Shown piece after piece: positions 43,113-52,857 of a stretch of 64,000 nt of DNA; the stretch's first letter is position 1; each line of letters begins with the position of its first letter. The notes under the pieces were generated by a model. That model was not told the origin of the DNA. It saw only the letters and a list, made by a program, of their open reading frames with translations, and ran no database searches. The stretch covers positions 43,683-107,682 of the forward strand of contig JAJFVE010000113.1 in the NCBI GenBank assembly GCA_021371965.1, in the 5' to 3' direction. Source of the DNA: Planctomycetaceae bacterium (lineage in GTDB: Bacteria > Planctomycetota > Phycisphaerae > SM23-33). Made by a program: the position numbers and the translations under genes.

Positions 43113-44240
43113 TCAGCCCAGGATCATCTTCGCTTCAAAGAGCCAGCCTCGCAGGGCTTCGCTCTCGACGGCGCCGGCCAGGACGGCATCGATCTGGTCG
43201 GCCACGCCGCTGCGCTTGAGCAGCGACTGGAACTCCTGCACCTCGGCGGGCATCGCCGCGTTGACCATCCCCAGGCGCGTCAACAGCACTTCGCTGGTTT
43301 CCAAGGCCCTGCGGCCGGCCTCGGACATCGATTGCTGCCGCAGCGCCGTCAATCGTTTGAGCAGGTTGGACCGCTTCAGGGCCGCCTGCCGCGCGTCGAG
43401 ACTTTCATTCTGCCCGCCCTTGACGCCCAGGTACGCCTGCTGGGCGCTTTCGAAGAGGGCCGCATACTGCTGTCGCAGGGCCTGGTACTGGCGGACGGCG
43501 TTGTTCTGCTGGGCGATGCCCTGGTGATACTCGGCCATGGTCCGCTGAAGTTCCTCGCGGATCTTCTCGTTCTTGTCTTTCTTGGCGTCGACTTCCCGGA
43601 CCATCGCGGCCATGTTCGCGCTGAGCTCTTCGGCCTGCGCCTGGCGCTGGGCGTTGAGTTTCTGCGACTCATCGAGGTCTTTGCGGAGCTGGGCGACCTG
43701 CTCGCCCAATTGCGTGGCGCGCGTCTTGTCCGAGGCCCCCTGCAGTCGGGCGTTCTGCAATTCGACCTTGAGCTTGGCAAGGTCTTCGTCAGCCTGGGCC
43801 TTTTCCCCCTGCAGGCGCTGGATGGCGCTTTCCTGTTCGCCGATGGACTTTCTGGCCAGGGCGTTGGCGGCATCGGCTTGCACCAGTCGCGCCTTGAGCG
43901 CCTGGATGTCCTTGTTCTTGCCGGCGTCGGTGTTGCGATAGTTGTACAGGAGGATTCCAGCCACCACCGCCAGCGCCGCGGCCACCGACAGCGGGATCAG
44001 ACGGCTCAGCCAGGTGTTGGCGCCAAACTTTCGCGGGTCGACGGGGATGGGCTCGTCCACTTCCGGCAGCGGCGCGGGGGGTTGGTCGGAGGGAGGTTCT
44101 TGCGCTTGTGTCATGTCCGCGATCTCCTGCCCCATGGCCGGGGCCTGCCCCGCGTGGGCCTGCTGGAGGGCCTGCCGGGCGCCGCTCTTTCGCAGCAGCG
44201 ATTCCAGCGCGTCTTGAGGTTGTTGCTGAGCCTCGTTCAT
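43113..44240 (-). CDS. Single-pass membrane coiled-coil protein
   Basis: 375 aa. The cytoplasmic N-terminus is Gln/Pro-rich, a transmembrane helix lies near residues 80-101, and a long coiled coil covers about 108-262. A helical C-terminal domain follows. No family is recognised. It stands between an ECF sigma gene upstream (47 bases away) and the TPR lipoprotein downstream, so these three may form one unit. Confidence 0.7.
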   Translation of the reverse strand: MNEAQQQPQDALESLLRKSGARQALQQAHAGQAPAMGQEIADMTQAQEPPSDQPPAPLPEVDEPIPVDPRKFGANTWLSRLIPLSVAAALAVVAGILLYNYRNTDAGKNKDIQALKARLVQADAANALARKSIGEQESAIQRLQGEKAQADEDLAKLKVELQNARLQGASDKTRATQLGEQVAQLRKDLDESQKLNAQRQAQAEELSANMAAMVREVDAKKDKNEKIREELQRTMAEYHQGIAQQNNAVRQYQALRQQYAALFESAQQAYLGVKGGQNESLDARQAALKRSNLLKRLTALRQQSMSEAGRRALETSEVLLTRLGMVNAAMPAEVQEFQSLLKRSGVADQIDAVLAGAVESEALRGWLFEAKMILG

Positions 44241-44287
44241 AGCGTCCTCTGTCTTCTATATCCGTCCGCGGCCCGACAGCGCATAAA

Positions 44288-44854
44288 TCAAACCGCGAAA
44301 CCTTTCTCGCGCAGGCACCGCCGCAGCATCCCGTACGCGCCGGTCAGGCGCAGGCGCACGGTAGCTTCGGGCAGGTCCATCGCCTGAGAGACGCCGCGCA
44401 TACTGCGCCCCTCGACGTACCGCAGATAAATCAGCCGCTGCAACTCGCGCGGCAAGGCGCTCTGGCAGAGGCGCACCGCCTCGTACTGCTCTGCCGTCAT
44501 CGCCTGCTGGGGGGCCTCGTCGCCGTCGGAGGCAAAGATATCGTCCGCCAGGTCCGGGTCGAAATTCTCCGGCGTCACGCGCCGCGCCCAATGCCGTCGC
44601 GCGACATTTCGCGCGATGGCGCCGATCCAGCCGCCAAAGCCCCCGCGCGCCGCGTCGTACGTGTCCAGCCCGCGGTAGGCCCGCAGAAATGTTTCCTGGG
44701 CCAAGTCCTCGGCGTCGGCCTGCACAAACCCGCTGCGCAGCAGAAACGCCGCCACCCGCGGCGCATGCCGCGCGTACAACGCATCAAACGCCGCCTGGTC
44801 GCCTCGGCGACAGCGGTCGATCAAGTCGGGCGGTTCCTGGTTTGTCATGGACAT
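44288..44854 (-). CDS. ECF-type RNA polymerase sigma factor
   Basis: 188 aa. Region 2 (AAFDALYARHAPRVAAFLLRSG ... AEDLAQETFLRAYRGL) and region 4 (LPRELQRLIYLRYVEGRSMRGVSQAMDLPEATVRLRL) are clear. No zf-HC2 anti-sigma follows; the next genes are the coiled-coil membrane protein and the TPR lipoprotein, either of which could regulate it. ATG 44854 or 44848 can start it; both have a purine-rich site at a suitable distance. Confidence 0.92.
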   Translation of the reverse strand: MSMTNQEPPDLIDRCRRGDQAAFDALYARHAPRVAAFLLRSGFVQADAEDLAQETFLRAYRGLDTYDAARGGFGGWIGAIARNVARRHWARRVTPENFDPDLADDIFASDGDEAPQQAMTAEQYEAVRLCQSALPRELQRLIYLRYVEGRSMRGVSQAMDLPEATVRLRLTGAYGMLRRCLREKGFAV

Positions 44855-44937
44855 GCCTCTACCTTCAAGGCCATTGCTGACGCTAAGATAGACGCATTCC
44901 GCTCCGGCCGCAACCGCAAATGCCCCGGCGCGGTTCT

Positions 44938-44955
44938 TTGACCTATTCCGGTCAA
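44938..44955. promoter_or_regulatory. Operator-like dyad TTGACC-N6-GGTCAA
   Basis: A perfect six-base inverted repeat in the short divergent region between the ECF sigma gene and the PP2C phosphatase gene. It could bind a dimeric regulator. No matching site was noticed elsewhere. Confidence 0.35.
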
Positions 44956-45040
44956 TACGAGAGACCGCCTTCATCTCCCATGGTCCGTATCCTCTTCCGG
45001 CGGGTTACAGAATGTGGTATAACCCCGAGGCAACCAATCC

Positions 45041-46633
45041 ATGGCCGAGAACCCCCCCAAAAAACCTGCAGTCGGCGAATATCTGTCCCTGGAGACAGTG
45101 CAAGCGGTGCAGCGCGCCTATGGCGAGGCTTGCGGCGGGCAGGTCTGGATCTGCTCGAGCGAGGGGGACCTGCTCGAGACGCCCGGCCAGCGCCCGCCCC
45201 AGACGTCGCAGCAGGTGCGGTTTGAAGGGTCGGTCATGGTCGACGGCGAGCAGGCCGCCCGCGTCGTGCTGCTATATCCGCGCCCCGCATCGCGGCTCAG
45301 CGCTGCCGCCCGTAACTGGCTGACGCGGTTCACCGAAATCACTGCCCAGACCGTCACGCAACTGGCCCTGGCCCAGAAACGCCTGCGCAGTCGCGTGGAG
45401 GAGCTGGCGGCCATCTACCGCCTTACGGCCGAGTTCACCTCGAAGCGCGACCTCAAGAGCGTGCTGGCGCTGGTGACCAAGACAGTGGTGGACCTGATGA
45501 AGATCAAGGCCTGCGCCGTGCGGCTGCTCAGCGACGACCGCACGGAGCTTCAGATCGCCGCGGCGGAGGGGCTGGGGCCGGAGTATCTGGCCAAGGGGCC
45601 CGTGCCGCTGGCCCAAAGCAAGCTCGACCAGGAAGTGGTGACGTCGCGCCAGCCGATCTATGTCCCCGACGTGCAGGGCGACGAACGCATTCTGTACCCC
45701 GCTGAGATGGCCCGCGAGGGAATCGTCAGCCTCCTGTGCGTGCCGCTGATCTACCAGGGTCGGCCCGAGGGCGTCATCCGCGTCTACACGCACCGGCAGG
45801 AGGCATTCGACTGGTATGAAATCTCGCTGCTGACCAGCATCGCCGCCAGCGCCGCCGGCGCCATCGTCAACGCGCGGCTGTACCAGGAGGCCCTGCGCCT
45901 GGCCGAGGTAGACCGCCAGATCAAGCTGGCGGCCGTCGTCCAGCGCCGCATGATGCCTGAGACGCCGCCGACGGCCGAGGGATACGACATCCACGCCGCG
46001 TACGTTCCGTGCTTCGAGCTGGGCGGCGACTTCTACGATTTCTTTCCCCTGCCGCAGAACAACCTGGCGTTGGCGGTGGCCGACGTGGTGGGCAAGGGCA
46101 TCCGCGCCTCGCTGCTGATGGCCACGATGCGGGCCTATCTGCATGCCCACGCCTCGAACGTCTACGACATGTCCGAGGTGCTGGCCAACGTCAACCGCGA
46201 CGTCTGCGAAGACACGCTCATCAGCGATTTCGCCAGCCTGTTCTATGCCGTCATCGAGGTCGAGAGCGGGCAGTTCACCTACGCCAACGCCGGACATCCG
46301 CCGGCCCTGCTGGTGCGCGACGGAACCTGCTGCCACCTCAAGAGCGGCGGGACCGTTCTGGGGGTGGACCTCCAGGCCAACTGGGGCCACGAGATGTTTG
46401 TGCTCGAAAGCGGAGACACGGTCGTGGCTTACACCGACGGCCTGACCGAGGCGCTGAACTTCGCCGACGAGGCCTTCGGCCTGCGACGCGTGGAGGAGGC
46501 CGTCTCCGAGGCCGTCGCGGCCGGCTATAACGCCCAGGGCATCACCCGACACATCTTCTGGCGGCTCCACCGCTTCAGCGGACTACAGACGGCCGTCGAC
46601 GACGTGACGGTGATGGTCGTGCGCAAACTCTAG
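45041..46633 (+). CDS. GAF domain and SpoIIE/RsbU-type PP2C phosphatase
   Basis: 530 aa. An N-terminal 120 residues of unknown fold precede a GAF domain (about 135-285, LKSVLALVTKTVVDLMKIKACAVRLL) and a PP2C-type phosphatase domain (about 315-530). Metal-binding motifs are ELGGDFYDFF, ADVVGKG and the C-terminal DDVTVMVV; ANAGHPP and AYTDGLTEA are also present. It probably dephosphorylates an anti-anti-sigma (STAS) protein, though no STAS or kinase gene is adjacent. It is divergent from an ECF sigma gene. GAGG lies ten bases before the ATG. Confidence 0.92.
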   Translation: MAENPPKKPAVGEYLSLETVQAVQRAYGEACGGQVWICSSEGDLLETPGQRPPQTSQQVRFEGSVMVDGEQAARVVLLYPRPASRLSAAARNWLTRFTEITAQTVTQLALAQKRLRSRVEELAAIYRLTAEFTSKRDLKSVLALVTKTVVDLMKIKACAVRLLSDDRTELQIAAAEGLGPEYLAKGPVPLAQSKLDQEVVTSRQPIYVPDVQGDERILYPAEMAREGIVSLLCVPLIYQGRPEGVIRVYTHRQEAFDWYEISLLTSIAASAAGAIVNARLYQEALRLAEVDRQIKLAAVVQRRMMPETPPTAEGYDIHAAYVPCFELGGDFYDFFPLPQNNLALAVADVVGKGIRASLLMATMRAYLHAHASNVYDMSEVLANVNRDVCEDTLISDFASLFYAVIEVESGQFTYANAGHPPALLVRDGTCCHLKSGGTVLGVDLQANWGHEMFVLESGDTVVAYTDGLTEALNFADEAFGLRRVEEAVSEAVAAGYNAQGITRHIFWRLHRFSGLQTAVDDVTVMVVRKL

Positions 46634-46636
46634 GCG

Positions 46637-47302
46637 TTACGCGTCTACGCGAAATGCCGATGGGCACAGCGTGTTGAGGATACACCCCGCGCAATCCGGC
46701 TTGCGGGCGGTGCAGGTGGCGCGGCCGTGGTAGATCAGCAGGTGCGAGACGAGGATCCAATCGTCTTTGGGGACGATCTCCATGAGGTCCTGTTCGATGC
46801 CGACGGCGTCGGGTTTCTTTTTGTCGGTGAATCCCAGGCGGATGCTCAGACGCGCCACGTGCGTGTCGACGGTGATGCCTTCGGCGATCTTGTACGCGTT
46901 GCCCAGCACGCAGTTGGCGGTTTTGCGGGCAACGCCCGGCAGCGTCAGCAGCTCAGCCATCGTCGCCGGGACCTTGCCGCCGAAGTCGCTGATGATCTTC
47001 GCCGCGGCCAGGCGGATGTTCTTGGCCTTGTTGCGGAAGAAGCCCGTCGAGCGGACCTGGCCCTCGAGCACGTCCTGGGGCACGTTGGCGTAGTCCTGCG
47101 GCGTCTTGTACTTCTTGAAAAGCGTATCGGTGACGATGTTGACGCGATCGTCGGTGCACTGGGCGGACAGGATCGTGGCCACCAGCAGCTCCATCGGGGA
47201 GTGATGGAACAGTCGCGTGGCGGCGTCAGGGTACTGCTTCTTGAGCAGGCCGATGATCTTGCCGGCGCGCTTGCGAAGGTGCTCGGGGGATTCTTTCTTC
47301 AT
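46637..47302 (-). CDS. nth: Endonuclease III (DNA glycosylase/AP lyase)
   Basis: 221 aa. Removes oxidised pyrimidines. The helix-hairpin-helix with Lys127 (LPGVARKTA) and Asp146 (VDTHVARL) are the catalytic residues. Cys197, 204, 207 and 213 give the CX6CX2CX5C iron-sulfur motif exactly. The start at 47302 is where similarity begins; the frame stays open upstream in the preceding gene. It is eight bases after the upstream stop. Confidence 0.96.
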   Translation of the reverse strand: MKKESPEHLRKRAGKIIGLLKKQYPDAATRLFHHSPMELLVATILSAQCTDDRVNIVTDTLFKKYKTPQDYANVPQDVLEGQVRSTGFFRNKAKNIRLAAAKIISDFGGKVPATMAELLTLPGVARKTANCVLGNAYKIAEGITVDTHVARLSIRLGFTDKKKPDAVGIEQDLMEIVPKDDWILVSHLLIYHGRATCTARKPDCAGCILNTLCPSAFRVDA

Positions 47303-47310
47303 GGCGTGCG

Positions 47311-47985
47311 TCACTCCCCGCCGGCGCCGTAGACCGTGACGTTTTCGCCAGAGTCGTCCTGCGGCGGCGTGCCATAGCGAAGGTAAAACGCGCCGCCGAC
47401 ACGGGAGCCTGGCCAGGCGTGCCGCCCCGACCATTGGCAGCCGCCGGGACCGATGAACGGCCCGACGTACCCGCCGACGTAGAGCTGGTAGTTCTGATTG
47501 TCGACAGGCCCACCGACCGGTCCTGTGCTGATGACGCGCAGGTCGTTGAAGCCTTCAAAACGAGCTTCTCCCGGCGGCGATTTGGGCATCACGACCACTA
47601 CCTGGCGGCGGGGCGGGGCCTGATTGCGCGGCGACTCGTCGCGCGAGACCGGGGTCATTTCCTCAAGGGCAACAGGTTGTACCCGTGCGGGCGCACGCAA
47701 TGGCGGGGCTTTCGACACTTGTGGCGAGACATCGGTTCTGAGGAATTGATACGCAAAGAAACCCACCAGCAGCGCGCCCAGAATAGCAGCGACCTTGCCG
47801 GCGGGTTCACGCAGCGAGACAAATCCCATGATGCACGCAACCAGGCACACGACCAACACGCCCAGGGCGGCGACATCGAGATTACACCCGGCATGCTTGA
47901 GCCCCTCTTCAAAGGCGAACAGGCCGATCGTGGCGGCCAATCCCAACAGGACCAGGATCAGTGCGGCGATGCTGACGGTCTTCAT
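47311..47985 (-). CDS. Hypothetical membrane protein
   Basis: 224 aa. Two or three N-terminal hydrophobic segments (residues 6-24, 40-60, 65-83), then a Pro-rich linker (APPLRAPARVQPVALEE) and a C-terminal soluble part. No family is recognised. AAGGAG precedes the ATG by eight bases. Its stop is eight bases before nth. Confidence 0.6.
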   Translation of the reverse strand: MKTVSIAALILVLLGLAATIGLFAFEEGLKHAGCNLDVAALGVLVVCLVACIMGFVSLREPAGKVAAILGALLVGFFAYQFLRTDVSPQVSKAPPLRAPARVQPVALEEMTPVSRDESPRNQAPPRRQVVVVMPKSPPGEARFEGFNDLRVISTGPVGGPVDNQNYQLYVGGYVGPFIGPGGCQWSGRHAWPGSRVGGAFYLRYGTPPQDDSGENVTVYGAGGE

Positions 47986-48004
47986 TGCCGGCTCCTTGGG
48001 AAAA

Positions 48005-48072
48005 AGCTATCAACTCTCAGTTACATGCTATGCCGATTGGCTGAAAGCTGATAGCTGAAAGCTGACAGCTAA
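48005..48072. repeat. Split inverted repeat, CTGAAAGCTGATAGCTGA units (family G, copy 1)
   Basis: AAAAAGCTATCAACTCTCAG and GGCTGAAAGCTGATAGCTGA are inverted and partly overlap the oxidoreductase stop. A second copy lies at 62720-62751. Confidence 0.75.
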
Positions 48073-51000
48073 TTCTTCTTCAGATTCTGGAGATAGACGT
48101 CGATTGTCTTGGCGGCCTGACGGCCGGAGTCTATCGCGCTGGCCACCAGCGACGGGCCGCTGGCCAGGTCGCCGGCGACGAAGACGCCCGGGGCGGAGGC
48201 AGCGAAGTCATTGACCACCAGTCGCCCGCGCGGGTCGACGGCCAGGTTCAGCTGCGAGACGATGGCGCCGTCGCATATTGCTTCGTATCCCAGCGCCAGC
48301 AGGATGATGTCGGCCCGCAGGACGAACTCGCTGCCGGCCACGTCGACCATCTGCCGGCCGGCGGCGGACTGAACCCATCGCACTTCGTTGGCGACGATCT
48401 CCAGGCCGCTCTGGCCGTTTGCGTTGATGGCCTTGGTGGTGGTGCACCAGTGGCGGGTTACCTGGGCCGGCCCTTCGTGCAGCGGGTCGCGGCGCACCTG
48501 GGCGGGGGAGAGAATTTCAAACTGGTGCACGGCGACGGCACCCTGGGCCAAGGCGGTCTCGGCGCAGTCGCTGCCGGTTTCGCCGCCGCCGATGACCAGG
48601 ACGACTTTGCCTTTGGCGTCGATAGCCGCTGCGGACTCGACGGCCACGCCGGCTGAACGGCGGTTCTGCTGGGCGAGGAAGTCCCAGGCGAAGTGGATAC
48701 CGGTGTGGTCGCGCCCGGGGACGCGCAGGTCGCGCGGGCGCGCGGCGCCGGCGGCCAGGCAGATCGCGTCGAAGTCATCGCGCAGGGCGTTGGCGGGCAG
48801 GTCGTGCCCGACCTGCACGAACGTGCGGAAGCTGACGCCTTCCTCGCGCAACTGATCGACGCGGCGGTCGATCAAGGCCTTGTCCAGCCGCCAGTCGGGA
48901 ATACCATATCGCAGAAGCCCGCCCGGCGCGTCGTCGCGCTCGAAGACGGTCACCGCGTGGCCCTTGCGGGCCAGTTGCTGCGCCGCGGCCAGCCCGGCGG
49001 GGCCGCTGCCGACGATGGCGACTTTCTTGCCCGTCGGCGCAGCGAGCTTGCGAGGCTTGACCCAGCCGTTTTCAAACGCCTTATCGATAACTTGCCGCTC
49101 AATGCTGCGCACCGGCACGGGGCCGCCGCTGTGGCTTTGCTTGCAGGCGCTCTGGCAGGGCGCGGGGCAGATGCGAGAGGTGAACTCGGGGAAGTTGTTG
49201 GCCTCGTGCAGCGCCTCGGCGGCGGCCGACCATTTGCCCTCGTACGCCAGGTTGAGCCAGACCGGCACGGGGGCCTCGAGCGGACAGCCGGCGTCGCGGC
49301 AGCGGGGGATGAGGCAGTCCATGCACTGGCGGCCGGCCAGCGCCTCCAGGCCGCGGCGATAATCTTCTTCGCTTTCACTGCGGAAGGCGGCGACGGCGGC
49401 TTCGTATTTCGCCAGGAACTGCTTTCGGGTGCGGTGCCGCCAGGGCAGGAGCTTGCGGAGGAACTTGAGCCCGCGCAGCCACCGCATGCCGCGGTCGCCC
49501 ATGGCGCTGCACCAGTGCCACTGCCAGGGACCGAGCTTGAGCTTCATCGGCAGCAGGTGGACGTACTCGATCCAGTCGCCGTTGGCGGGGTTGACGTTGT
49601 ACTTGCGGCGGTCGCGGGCATACTTCTCTGGGCTGGTCGAGAGTTCCGCGATAAAGAACGCGTCCTTGACCAGCATCGCCGCGGCGAGGTTGTGCACCAC
49701 CGCTGCCGTGGCGGCGAAGTGCCGCGCCGCGCTGTCGCGGCGGTAGGTCGTCAGCACCGCGTCGGCGTAGCGGCGAGCGTATTCGATGCCGCCCCAGCGC
49801 ATCGTGTCGTAGAGGCGGATGACAAAGTCACGCTTGATTGTTTCGCCCAGGTCGGCCCCGGCCGTCAGCACGGCGGCGGCGACAGCGCGAAACTCATCGG
49901 CGAGCTGCTGGCCGCCGCGATAGCGCCGGATGGTGTTGCGGCAACATTCTTCCAGCTTGCTGGACCAGTCGTCGCGGACGGGCGGGCCCTGGAAGAGGTC
50001 CGGTTGCTCGACGAGCTTGCGGCCCATGTTAAAGGCATAGAGATTGCGGCGGATGTCGGTCTTGATGGTGTCCTTGATCGCCCAGGCCATCGAGTGCATC
50101 GAGACGGGGATCAGGCCCTTCTGGAACGCAAAACCGAGCATCATGATGTTGGCGAAGAGCTTGCTGCCGAGGTACTCCTCGCAGATGCGCGAGATGTCGC
50201 GGGCCATGAAATCGTCGTCGCGCGTACACTCACGCAACGTGCGCTCCATCTGCTCGACGTCGTAGTCCTCGCGCCCCATCAGGCCCGACACGGTGGGCAC
50301 CTTGTGCGTGTTGACCACCGCGGCGGTCTGGTCTTTCGACGCCGCGCGCATGCGGCCGTGCGGCTCGAGCATGCGAACCGCCTCGAGGGCGTCGACCCCG
50401 ATCAGCAGGTCGGCCTTGCCGAAAGGAATGACCGCCGTGACGGGCTGGCCGGTGACGTTGTAGACGATCTGGCTGGTGACGCCGCCGTTGCGGATGGCCA
50501 GGCCCTTCTTGTCCAGGAACAGGACGGGGTAGCCTTCCTTGTGGGCGGCGCGCACGAGGATCTGCGTGCTCAGGCCGACACCCTGGCCGCCGACGCCGGC
50601 CAGGCAGCAGCGCCACAGGTCGCCGACGACGCGCTTCTCGGGCTCGGGGATGTCGTCGAGGTTCAGTTCGGGCACGCGCGTGCGCGGGGCCTTGCGGCGG
50701 TGGATCATCACGCGCTCGAAGCTCCAGCACGCCCCGATGCGCTGACAGGCCCCGTCGTCGACGCAGGCGGTGATGTCGGTGTCGATCTTGGGGCCGTAGT
50801 CGGTCTGCACGTGCCGCAGCCCCGGGCAGCCCGTCAGTTCGGCGCACGCCAGGCAGAAGCGGCAGACGTCGGTGTTGACGTTCATGTGCTGCCAGGCGGG
50901 CAGGTACCCCAGCTCCTTGCGGGTCTGGCGCTGCAGGCGGCGCTGGCGGCGGATGCGCGTGATGCCGCATTCCTTGGTGGCGATCAGGACTTTGACGCCC

Positions 51001-52814
51001 TCGTCCAGGAACGTGCGCTCCAGCAGTTCGCCGTACTCGTCGCGCTTCTCGGGGTCCACGCGCGCCACCAGCATGTCCGTCCGCGCGGCCAGCCCGCGCA
51101 CCACGTCTTCGATATCCTGCACCGGCGTGGGGTTGCCCAGCACGTCGAAGTCCAGCCCCGGCGTGGTCTGGTGGCCGGTCATCGCGGTGGTGGAATTATC
51201 GAGGATGACGAAGGTGATGTCCTGTCCGAGCTTGATGGCCTGCGAGATGCCCAGGGCCCCGCAGTGGAAGAACGTCGAGTCGCCCATGAACACGGCTTGC
51301 TTGTTGGTGATGAACGGGTCGGCGCCCGAGCCCGTTCCGCCGCCCAGGCCCATGCCCGAGAGGTTGTGCATCAAGTCGGTGTTGGGCGGGAACATCAGCA
51401 TGGTGTAGCAGCCGATGTCGCCGTGGAAGACCATGTCAATCGGGCCCCGCTTGTACTTGCGGGCCATGTACGCCTTGTCGGCGAAGCGCTGCTTGATCTC
51501 CAGGCACAGGCTGGCCGAGTCGCGGTGAGGGCAGCCCGGGCAGAAGGTCGGCGTTCGCCCGGGGATCGTGGGCGTCTGGGCCTGGGCGGTCGAGGCCAGC
51601 GTGGCGGCCTCGCGGTCGATGGCTTCCGCCGCGGCGGGGGGGAAAACCACCGTCGTCTTGCCGCCGCCGAGGCTTCGCAGCAGCGCTACCAGGCGGTCGG
51701 TGATGATCGAGGGGTGCAGCCCGCGCGTGTCGGGGATGCCCTGCAGCGGCGCGGGGAACTTCTTGCCCCAGAGTTCCAGGTCGGCAGGCAGTTGTCCGCT
51801 CTGGCGGTCGCGGAGGATGATCTGGCCGATCTGCTCCTCCATGAACCCGCGGCGTTCTTCGATGACGACGATGCGCTGGGCCTGCTCGGCCATCAGGTGC
51901 ACCATGGCCGGGTCGATGGGGTAGCTCAGGCCGAACTTGAGGATCGGGAACTCGCCCAGCAGGTCCATCTCCCACAGCGACTGAACGAGGTACGAATACG
52001 CCAGCCCCGTCGCGACGAAGCCCACAGGCTTGCGCGTGTCGGAGGGGTAGTCCAGGCGGTTGAGCTTGAGGTCGCGGGCGGCGGCCTGCGCGCGGGTGAA
52101 GCGGTCGGCGAAAGTGGCTTCCTGCCACCAGGTCTTGGGCGGCAGGAGGACGCGCTTGTCCAGGTCGATCCGGGCGGTCTCGAGCTCGACCGGGTTGAGC
52201 ATGTTCGTAACGGGGTACTGGTTGGGCTTGCACTCGACGGTGCCGCCGCCGTCGGCCAGGTTCGTCGTCAGCACGAACCCGGCGAACAGTTCGCTGCGGG
52301 CCGAGAGCTTGAAGGACAGGTTGACCCAGTCCTTGATCTCCTGGTGCGTCGCCGGCTCGATGGTCGGGATGTACAGGTGCCTGGAGATATAGCGGCTGTC
52401 GGCGGCGACCTGCGTCGAGTCGCTCCAGGGGTCGTCGCCGTAAATGACGATAGCGCCGCCGGCGGGATTGGCGCCGGACATGTTGCCCAGCGCCAGGGCG
52501 TCGGCCGCCACGTGCACGCCGACGGACTTCATGCAGATGATCGCCCGGGCCGGCAGAAGCTGCGTGCCGTTGAGCATGGCCGCGGCCAGGGCCTCATTGT
52601 GGTTGATGACGGCGCGGATACCGTTATCGTTGAGCAGGTCCTTGATCAGGGCCATGGAATCGAAAAATCCGGCGACAGGGCTGCCGGGATAACCGCCCAG
52701 CAGGTGTACGCCGCCGTCGGCCTCCAGGGCGCCTTTGAGCAACATCTCCGCCCCGGTGAAAACCTGGGGGCCCTGGCTGGTGAGGTAACGGGGATCAACC
52801 TTCATGGGGAGCAT
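48069..52814 (-). CDS. Indolepyruvate ferredoxin oxidoreductase fused to a GltD-like NAD(P)H flavoprotein
   Basis: About 1581 aa. The first part (to about residue 1100) follows the indolepyruvate oxidoreductase layout: an N-terminal pyruvate-ferredoxin alpha-like domain (TGAEMLLKGALEADGG; GGYPGSPVAG), TPP domain (GDIGCYTML; DNSTTAMTGHQ, about 458-560), Cys clusters (CRFCLACAELTGCPG; CVDDGACQRIGAC), a gamma domain (GVGGQGVGLSTQILVRAA) and a C-terminal region with PMKLKLGPW. From about residue 1160 a GltD-type module follows: CMDCLIPRC...GCP, FAD motif IVGSGPAGLAAAQQLA and NADPH motif IGGGETGSD. It would link 2-oxoacid oxidation to NAD(P)H. The start is 52814 or 52805; the upstream frame passes through repeats. 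Confidence 0.85.
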   Translation of the reverse strand: MLPMKVDPRYLTSQGPQVFTGAEMLLKGALEADGGVHLLGGYPGSPVAGFFDSMALIKDLLNDNGIRAVINHNEALAAAMLNGTQLLPARAIICMKSVGVHVAADALALGNMSGANPAGGAIVIYGDDPWSDSTQVAADSRYISRHLYIPTIEPATHQEIKDWVNLSFKLSARSELFAGFVLTTNLADGGGTVECKPNQYPVTNMLNPVELETARIDLDKRVLLPPKTWWQEATFADRFTRAQAAARDLKLNRLDYPSDTRKPVGFVATGLAYSYLVQSLWEMDLLGEFPILKFGLSYPIDPAMVHLMAEQAQRIVVIEERRGFMEEQIGQIILRDRQSGQLPADLELWGKKFPAPLQGIPDTRGLHPSIITDRLVALLRSLGGGKTTVVFPPAAAEAIDREAATLASTAQAQTPTIPGRTPTFCPGCPHRDSASLCLEIKQRFADKAYMARKYKRGPIDMVFHGDIGCYTMLMFPPNTDLMHNLSGMGLGGGTGSGADPFITNKQAVFMGDSTFFHCGALGISQAIKLGQDITFVILDNSTTAMTGHQTTPGLDFDVLGNPTPVQDIEDVVRGLAARTDMLVARVDPEKRDEYGELLERTFLDEGVKVLIATKECGITRIRRQRRLQRQTRKELGYLPAWQHMNVNTDVCRFCLACAELTGCPGLRHVQTDYGPKIDTDITACVDDGACQRIGACWSFERVMIHRRKAPRTRVPELNLDDIPEPEKRVVGDLWRCCLAGVGGQGVGLSTQILVRAAHKEGYPVLFLDKKGLAIRNGGVTSQIVYNVTGQPVTAVIPFGKADLLIGVDALEAVRMLEPHGRMRAASKDQTAAVVNTHKVPTVSGLMGREDYDVEQMERTLRECTRDDDFMARDISRICEEYLGSKLFANIMMLGFAFQKGLIPVSMHSMAWAIKDTIKTDIRRNLYAFNMGRKLVEQPDLFQGPPVRDDWSSKLEECCRNTIRRYRGGQQLADEFRAVAAAVLTAGADLGETIKRDFVIRLYDTMRWGGIEYARRYADAVLTTYRRDSAARHFAATAAVVHNLAAAMLVKDAFFIAELSTSPEKYARDRRKYNVNPANGDWIEYVHLLPMKLKLGPWQWHWCSAMGDRGMRWLRGLKFLRKLLPWRHRTRKQFLAKYEAAVAAFRSESEEDYRRGLEALAGRQCMDCLIPRCRDAGCPLEAPVPVWLNLAYEGKWSAAAEALHEANNFPEFTSRICPAPCQSACKQSHSGGPVPVRSIERQVIDKAFENGWVKPRKLAAPTGKKVAIVGSGPAGLAAAQQLARKGHAVTVFERDDAPGGLLRYGIPDWRLDKALIDRRVDQLREEGVSFRTFVQVGHDLPANALRDDFDAICLAAGAARPRDLRVPGRDHTGIHFAWDFLAQQNRRSAGVAVESAAAIDAKGKVVLVIGGGETGSDCAETALAQGAVAVHQFEILSPAQVRRDPLHEGPAQVTRHWCTTTKAINANGQSGLEIVANEVRWVQSAAGRQMVDVAGSEFVLRADIILLALGYEAICDGAIVSQLNLAVDPRGRLVVNDFAASAPGVFVAGDLASGPSLVASAIDSGRQAAKTIDVYLQNLKKN

Positions 52815-52857
52815 TTTACGAAACGGCGGCGGGATGCCAAAGAGTTTTCCCTGCCCC

